This document shows positions 57,601 to 64,000 of a stretch of DNA of 64,000 nt, piece by piece. A program made the translations under genes and the position numbers. This DNA comes from Dastarcus helophoroides. Taxonomy: Eukaryota > Arthropoda > Insecta > Coleoptera > Bothrideridae. The stretch lies in contig CM053332.1 in NCBI GenBank assembly GCA_028583605.1, forward strand, positions 19,728,851 to 19,792,850, in the 5' to 3' direction. The notes beneath the pieces were generated by a model. It was not told where the DNA came from. It did no database searches and saw nothing but the letters and a program-made list of their open reading frames with translations. Each line of letters begins with the position of its first letter. The stretch's first letter is position 1.

Positions 57601-58082
57601 ACTATCTATATTTCCAACTGATAGAAATGAACGTTTTCCCGAGCCATAAATATTCCAGAGTAATTTTTCTGAAAGTAAAGCAAGGATATATGCCGTGACA
57701 AATACACCTTACGAAACGAAATTCAATATGAACATGAACTTCGCGGTAAACCTATGTTTATATGAGATACACAAAATTGATGGCACAATATTTTCGAGAC
57801 GTAGTACAATCTGCATGTTGTGCACATCCCGGCCAATGCTGATGCCCTATATATTTCCTGAAAATTTAAAACTTGCCCGAAGTATCTCGCTGAACGTATG
57901 CCCTCTATTTTATTTATTTATTCCTTTTTAAAATAGGAAAACCCGCAGGAGATAGCTTGAAAGCTTACGTTTGTTATTTTGACACTCCTAGACTTATTTG
58001 CAGGAAAACCTTAAATATTTTCGTCAACACTAAAGTAACTTGTCTGATTTCAATGGTAAATCTGTGGACTTTTCAGTCGAAG
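54691..58082. other. Mostly unique non-coding sequence
   Basis: No exon with splice context or recognisable protein was found. 54880-54955 resembles 60868-60943 (TTAATAAAGTTTA and CACRAAGTARGGTTGAAAA), a dispersed repeat. 55550-57000 has the highest sequence complexity here, with a TATAAAAG at about 56917. It could be regulatory DNA or an unrecognised gene edge, but nothing firm supports that. Confidence 0.4.
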
Positions 58083-58390
58083 GTCTGGTCCCTAGTTATC
58101 TTCAAAAATTGAAATACAAATATTGTGCCCTGGAACCAAGAAAGATTAAAAAACACAACAAAGGTTGCAATAGCCAAGCTATTATTTTCAGAGAGATGTA
58201 CATTTATTATTTCTCTGAAGATGAGAGTTTGGCTATCGAAACGCGTTAAAGCAACCTTTGTTGTGTTGTTAATCCTTCTTGGTTTCAGAAACAAATTTTG
58301 TATTTCAACTGTTGTTGTGTTTTTCAATCTTTCTTGGTTTCAAGGGACAAGATTTAAAGATAACCAAGGACCAGTCCGTTCTACTAAAAA
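58083..58390. mobile_element. HHR-B hairpin, rearranged dimer
   Basis: Starts GTCTGGTCCCTAGTTATC and ends AAGGACCAGTCCGTTCTAC with an A run. The right arm has an internal duplication (TTGTTGTGTTTTTCAATCTT). The plus-strand core CTGAAGA is at 58215-58221 with GAAAC and ACGCGT, but stems I and II are weakened. Confidence 0.8.
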
Positions 58391-60640
58391 AAATGTAGAT
58401 TTCAAGCTTTCTCAGTTTTAACCACACTACAAAATAAACAAGATTCTGAGTAAAAATTTCATGACGACCCCCACCGCAGGAAAAGTTCCTGAAACCCTTG
58501 GCTATTGTCGAGATGCGCGCTATTTACACTGATTTAGAAAGAGCAGCAACAGCTGGAACGATTAAGTAAAGCAATTCTCTTTTATTAACCTTTAAGCTCG
58601 AGGAATTCCAAGTATGCTTTCATTTCACGCTTTTATAAATATCCTTTGAATTAAACGTTATTTAATAAATATTTGGTAAATTTACAAACTCTTGCACAAC
58701 TTCTAATAGTAAAGTAATTATGGTCGCGCAATAAATCACTCGAACAAATGGATGACCCTTATCTAAAACCAGCAAAATGTCCCAACATTTCGTCCTAGAT
58801 GCTTTGAGGAACAAATGGCCGTAATCAGGATTACGCTACGACGAGATGACCTCCATCACGACTGCGTTAAGTGTTAATATGCTTTAAACATTTATTGCAG
58901 AATATTACCGGGCAAATGAAACATCAGGAGACCCACATATAATGACAATACTCACCACTAATGTCGGTTTTTTCAAATTTTGAAAGCAATGCCATCTACT
59001 GACAATGATCTAATTTAATAGAATTAATTTAATAAAACATTTTAAGATAACGTAAGGAATTACCACTAGAATGGTGTTTGACAAAAATGTATTGATTGTG
59101 AAACTATTGATTAGAACAGTAGTAATTTTATCTGTTTCTTTCTAATTAATGGAAATATAAATCTTGTCCCCCTGAAACCACTTAGTTTCAACTTCCCACG
59201 AAAATTTCAACATTTTCCAAAATTGCATTTTCCAAAATTTCGACATTATTTCAAAATTTGGACAACATTTTCAACTTTTTTTCGAAATTTAAACTTTTTT
59301 CAATATTTTCGATTCTTATGAAAATTTTTACCTCTTAAAAATTTGTACAAGTTTTAATTTGTTTTTAAAAGTTTGGTTTCTATCAAAATTTAGATTTATC
59401 TCTTAAAATAACAAGCTCAAATTGTCAAGCTCACAACTGAAAGAAATAAAAACAAAATACTGTAATTTGGAAGCGAAACTCATCTCTTGTTATGCCAACA
59501 AAGAAACACTTTTTTGGTTATTAATATGACAAATTTATATCATTCCCGGGAAATATGCGAATACATCTCGATGTGGTAAATATGCGAATACATCTCGATG
59601 TATCCTCCTTGCTACATCCCCATATTCTAAATTTTTCAAACGATAATGCGACGCACACAATAAACAAAGACATAAATTCGACCGGATACACTTCCATCCA
59701 GAAATATATCAGAATTAAAGACGCAAAAAAAAGGAGAATGTCCTCCGAGAAGATATGATATTTTAACTTAACCGAGTGTAAAAAATATGCAATTTAATAC
59801 ATAAATATTAATAAACCTGATCGTGAGCCCCCGGCATTGTCGACTACATTCTCTCCGGCCTTTTACGTTTTAAAACAAAAACGTATCTAAAGCAGAACCA
59901 AGCAGGCAAAATTATTCGTTTCCGAGCAGCATCTGCAACATATTGCCTCCGCTTCTAAATATTTAACTAACAGTAAGCTGGAGCACAACAAATGTTAAAA
60001 TTTAGTGCAACTCTAGTTCATATCGAAGTGCTCATTATTAAAGTTTTAATCGCTTTAATTAAAGGCATTTAATTAAACATCTATTGATATATGGAAGCGC
60101 AACTTTAGTTCTATAATAATGACAGCTTTTCGATCGAAAATAGAAACTTTGAGTAAATGTTGTTAAGTAAAAAAAGCAAGCTACAAAAGCCCTAACAATG
60201 TGAAATCAATACACAAAGCAACTATTTCTAGTAGATCAATGAGCTGCCAAGGAACATTATATTACACACTGAGGGCGTCCTGAAAATTTTCGGTTTCGTT
60301 TTTAGGGCACACACCCTAATTATCAAACAGAGTCTGAAAGAGAGTTTACATGTATTTAGGAGGCAAAGCCCTAATAACTTTAATCTGGATAGTTTAAAAA
60401 ACACTTTAGAAAAAAATCGCATAATACAAAAAATATTTTTCCAATTTTTGAGTTCCAATTAAAATTGGAGGAAGAAATTCAAATTTCTAGAAAAAATTTG
60501 AAATATTAGCTGTTTTTATTAAAATTTTAAATTAAGATATATTCAACAAATTGTTGAAATTGGGATGTGTGTATCAAGCCTTAACAGCTAATAAAAAAAG
60601 AAAAAAGAAAAAGGACCGCAATTTAAAAAAAACTGAATTT
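58391..60640. other. Non-coding sequence with minor repeats
   Basis: 59150-59185 holds a hairpin-family scrap. 59190-59400 is a short T-rich TTTCGAC-type stretch. A 26-bp direct repeat (TATGCGAATACATCTCGATG) lies at 59554 and 59580. No gene is supported. Confidence 0.45.
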
Positions 60641-62892
60641 TCAAAATGTCCCTCTAGTTTTAAAATAAGTATAATTTACTCGTGCATGATAAACCTATGC
60701 CGTTGAAGCACCGTTGGATGGGGTAAAAGGCGAATATTAAAATAGATGACAAATGCACAAAATTTTTCAGTTGATTTTTAATAAGGAAACAACTAAAAAA
60801 TTCATAGCCAATAAACTTAAAACATTTAAAAATTCCACAAGGTTAAACTTTTGTTGCGTTTTTTATCGTTAATAAAGTTTATTAGTTATGAATATTAAAG
60901 AATTCCACGAAGTAAGGGTTGAAAAAGTCAACTAAGAAATTATAAAAAAAGTTTTTTATAACATTTAAGTTGCATTTAAAAATTATTGTAAAACATGGAG
61001 CTCAGTTTTAACAAAAAAGAGTGACTGGGGATTTATTATTAAAATCAAATGTTGGCAGAGAAATAAAAAATAAAAAAAAGCAAGGTCTCCAAAAAAAGGA
61101 CTAAATTTTGAGATTTCGTCAACACTTTTGGAATATTTGATATATTTGTGAAAGTTTATTTTTTCTAAAATTGGCTCTAACTTAAAAATTGAAAAGAATC
61201 CAAATTTTAAGTCCAGATATTTTTAAACTTTATTTTAAAATAAGGCCACAAGCGACCAAAGATTTTAGCCAAAATGCCTAACATGCTTCTAATGCAGTCT
61301 TTGAAAACCTCGTGGAAAATAAGCCTAAACATTGGATTTAAAATTAGTGTTCCAGTGGTTAGGTAGTTATAGGGCACAGAATTTAATTGTGATTCATAAA
61401 CAAGAAATAACGTAAACATTTCAAAAAAACACAGTGAATTTATTAAAAAAAGCAATTTCTTAAGGTTTCAAATTTAAATCAGTAATTTTGGAAAAAATAT
61501 TTAAAAAGACGGGCCTATTATGAGAAATCGTGGGGGCATAATAAGCAAAAGCTTCAGTTCGGCAAAGATAATCGACCCCATAGAAATATTAATAATAATA
61601 AATTAAGAAAATTAAAAAACAATCACGAAATTTTTAGTTTAACAGTTTAAAAAATAAAAAATAATTTTTATAAAAACGTTTTCAAAAATTTGACTGTAAA
61701 ATATATAAAATAATGTATTTTTTGTACTTTGCTATAAATTTTGCCTTTTTTAAAAATTTTAAAGTATTTATAAATTGACAAAATTTCAAGAAATTTCTGA
61801 ATTTTTGAAAATTGGCAACAATTCCAATAAATGGGATATTTTCTAATGTTCCTATCTTTAGCATCAAAATAATTCTTAAATTTTCTGCTTAAAATTGAAA
61901 ATTAAAAAAACAATTAACATAATATTAACAAAATTAAACGAACTTGCTGGGTCGGGTAAGAGGCAAAAATTAAAATAGATGATAAATGTACAACATTTTT
62001 TAGTTGACTTTTAGTAAAGAAACAATTAAAAAATTATAAAAAGTTTTCAAATTTTAAATTAAAGCTCAGATTTAACAAAAAACAATGACTGAAAATTTAT
62101 TATTAAAATCAAATGATGGCAGAGAAGTTCAAATTAAAAAAAAAGATCCCTATAACAAGACAAAATTTTGAGATTACGTCGACATCTTAGGAATATTTGA
62201 TATATTTTTTAAAGTTTAATTTTTCCAAAATTGGCTCTAATTAAAAATTGAAAAGAATCTAAATTTTAAATTCAGATATTTTCGAACTTAATTTTAAAAT
62301 AAGGCCACAGACAACCAAAGATTTTATCCAAATCGCCTAACATGCTTTTAATGCAGTCTTTGGTAACATCGCAGAAAATATGCCAGAACGTTGGATTTAA
62401 AATTAGTCTTTTAGTGGTTAGGTAGTTATAGGGCACAGAATTTAATTGTGATTTATAAACAAGAAATAACGTGAACATTTCGAAAAATACACAGTGAATT
62501 TAATAAAAAGCAATTTCTTAAAGTTCAAATATAAATCAGTAATTTTGAGAAAATTATTTAAAACATCGGGCCCATTATGAGAAATCGTGGCGGGCACAAT
62601 AAGCAAAAGCTTCAATGCTGCAGGGATAACCGACTCATGGAAATAATAGTAGTAAATTAAATAAATTAAAAAAAACAATAACGAAATTTTAGTTGAACAG
62701 AAATTTAAAAAATAAAAAAACAATGTTTATGAAAACGCTTCTAAAAATTTTACTGTAAATTGTATGAAAAAATCTACCTTTTGTACTTTGATCTAAATTT
62801 TGTCTTCTTTAAAAATTTTAAAGTATTTAGAAATTGACAAAATTTCGAGAAATTTCTTAATTTTTGGAAATTGGCGACAGTTTGAGTAAATA

Positions 62893-63426
62893 CAATTGTA
62901 CATATTTACAATTTTAAGCCCGTTTAACTGTTTGTTTACAGAACATACAGAACATTTAATTGGTCATTTGTCAAAACTAGATAAAAGTAAAGTTACGCCG
63001 AGGACGTTTGTATCTATGGATGTTGCGATGCAACCCGTTTGCCTCATTTACGTGAACTTTGCAATTGTAATCTACTAGCTTATAATGAAATTAGATTTCA
63101 ATTGCATCTTAATAAACTTGTATATATTCGTATATACAAAGCTTATTACCTCAGCAGAGAAGAATACTTCAATTAGCATGTAGCGAAAATGTTTGCTTAA
63201 TAAACAGTTAAAAATCAGTTACAAGTCACCCAATGGGGATTTACTCTCTTGGATACTTGAGCGACTGACTAACAGCTTTAAATTGGTAGTATATACAACC
63301 ACCTTACTATGCTGATGAGGCCAAGGACGGCCGAAACTAGTCTATAGTTGCGATTGTACATATTTTTAATTTTGAGCATGTTTAACTGTTTAATTACAGA
63401 ACATTTAATTGGTCATTTGTCAAAAC
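62893..63426 (+). mobile_element. Hammerhead-bearing insertion (family HHR-C), ~1.17 tandem units
   Basis: 534 bp present in the second ~1.1-kb repeat and absent from the first (empty site near 61832-61840). It consists of one 458-bp unit and the first ~76 bp of a second: AATTGTACATATTT...GGTCATTTGTCAAAAC at 62894-62978 recurs at 63352-63426. A hammerhead ribozyme lies just before the second copy. The left end of the insertion corresponds to a point 8 nt after the predicted cleavage site. It encodes no protein. This arrangement fits a retrozyme or a Penelope-like terminal repeat. Confidence 0.75.
63283..63362 (+). ncRNA. Hammerhead ribozyme, minimal type I (HHR-C)
   Basis: Core CTGATGA at 63312-63318, stem II GGCC / loop AAGGAC / GGCC, GAAA at 63333-63336, short stem III from the palindrome ACTAGT, triplet GTC with the cut after 63342. 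Stem I pairs TATAGT (63343-63348) with ACTATG (one G-T pair), followed by an internal loop and an outer helix (TACAA with TTGTA). Every invariant core residue is present, and GTC is the most common natural cleavage triplet. Activity is not proven. Confidence 0.85.
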
Positions 63427-63550
63427 GATATTTCCTAATGTTCCTATCTTTAGCATCAAAATAATTCTCAAATTTTCTGGTTGAAACTGAAAATTAAATA
63501 AAAAACAAAAATAATCCAATATTAACAAAATTAAAAGAACTTGAGGGATT

Positions 63551-64000
63551 TCTCAACTTTTGAGTCGTGTAAAAGAATTTTTGAAAGTTTCCACTTTATT
63601 TACAAAAGACTTAAGTAAAAAAAAAGTGTTTTCAAAACCTCTACATCCTTACTCAAAATTGTTAGCCTAAATTCACCTTTTGTATTTTTCAAAAATTAAA
63701 AGAAAATCAAAATTCATACAAATAAAATTTTTGTTGACACAAAATGTTGAGAAAAATTTCAGAAAGAAATCAAAATTTCAATAAAAAAAAGACAACATTT
63801 TGGTGAATGAATTCTTTTTTTTTTATTTAATGTGGACTTTACGTAAAATTAAAACGTTTGTCCACTAGTCACTTAAATTTTTAAACGCCAAATTTCGAGA
63901 TAACAATTTCTTACAAAATCTTTTGATCTTTTGTGCAAATCCTAATTTTTTATTTCTAATCTTTCTCAATTTTTACTTTTTGTCTAAAATTGCAACTACG
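63551..64000. repeat. Degenerate AT array at the window edge
   Basis: AT-rich sequence with words of the TTTCGA/TCGAAA type in both polarities. It continues beyond the window and has no gene. Confidence 0.5.

Larger units (their letters stand above)
60715..63550. repeat. Two direct repeats of ~1.1-1.2 kb
   Basis: Unit 1 is about 60715-61948 and unit 2 about 61949-63550 (less a 534-bp insertion). Shared blocks include AAAATAGATGA, AAGGCCACA, CCTAACATGCTT, GGTTAGGTAGTTATAGGGCA, AGAAATAACGT and AATGTTCCTATCTTTAGCAT. The offset is about 1065 bp over most of the unit, and unit 1 has an extra ~170 bp near its start. Comparison of the units defines the insertion at 62893-63426. Confidence 0.85.

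Noticed and set aside
57695..57931. 78-residue frame beginning MTNTPYETKF
   Set aside because: No domain or promoter; length is within chance expectation for this region.

Overview
This 64 kb window looks like AT-rich, repeat-dominated insect genomic DNA, possibly from a beetle (the order is a guess). The evidence is a cluster of spliced, six-cysteine odorant-binding-protein (OBP) genes with TATA-containing upstream regions, and an insect-style mix of non-LTR retroelements, hAT elements, solo LTRs and satellite DNA. Probably under 2% is host coding sequence; the rest is mobile or tandemly repeated DNA in several stages of decay.

Layout. 0-1.6 kb: AT-rich array and one weak exon candidate. 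1.57-14.8 kb: a nested stack. An LTR is split by a LINE with an apparent ~111-bp target duplication. The LINE is split by a ZMYM1-like hAT (8-bp duplication), that hAT by a 4.5-kb non-autonomous hAT (8-bp duplication), and the latter by a solo LTR (4-bp duplication). A 2.9-kb element with TGTG...CACA ends sits in the left LTR copy in a duplicated GTAC, and a second, inverted copy lies at 18.7-21.5 kb, also in GTAC. 15.9-18.4 kb: short tandem repeats and scrambled pieces of two LINE families. 22.8-25.2 kb: a TA-flanked inverted-repeat element carrying a small insertion with a hammerhead ribozyme. 25.2-30.75 kb: about 17 copies of a ~327-bp satellite. 30.9-33.4 kb: more complex sequence with a plausible orphan exon and a tRNA-like element. 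33.4-41.4 kb: a degenerate TTTCGACTTTTT-type array with internal duplications. 43.2-52.6 kb: three tandem OBP units. 53-54.7 kb: another AT array. 54.7-60.6 kb: mostly unique-looking non-coding sequence. 60.7-63.6 kb: two ~1.1-kb direct repeats, one interrupted by a second hammerhead-bearing insertion.

The most unusual content is a set of small dispersed elements that each carry a minimal type-I hammerhead ribozyme motif, of the kind known from Penelope-like retroelements and retrozymes. Two motifs (24.4 kb minus, 63.3 kb plus) have all core residues, paired stems I and II and a permitted cleavage triplet. A third, multicopy family of monomers and head-to-head palindromic dimers carries a hammerhead-like motif with one extra base. 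A fourth is a deleted remnant. Several of these elements have target-site duplications or natural empty sites in this same window, so their ends can be placed closely.

The OBP units are related by segmental duplication that includes promoter and intron ends. Unit 1 has a single-base frameshift, unit 2 looks intact, and unit 3 has an intact second exon but no visible signal-peptide exon, which raises the possibility that it shares unit 2's first exon. All calls are by eye; no alignments, folding or database searches were run.
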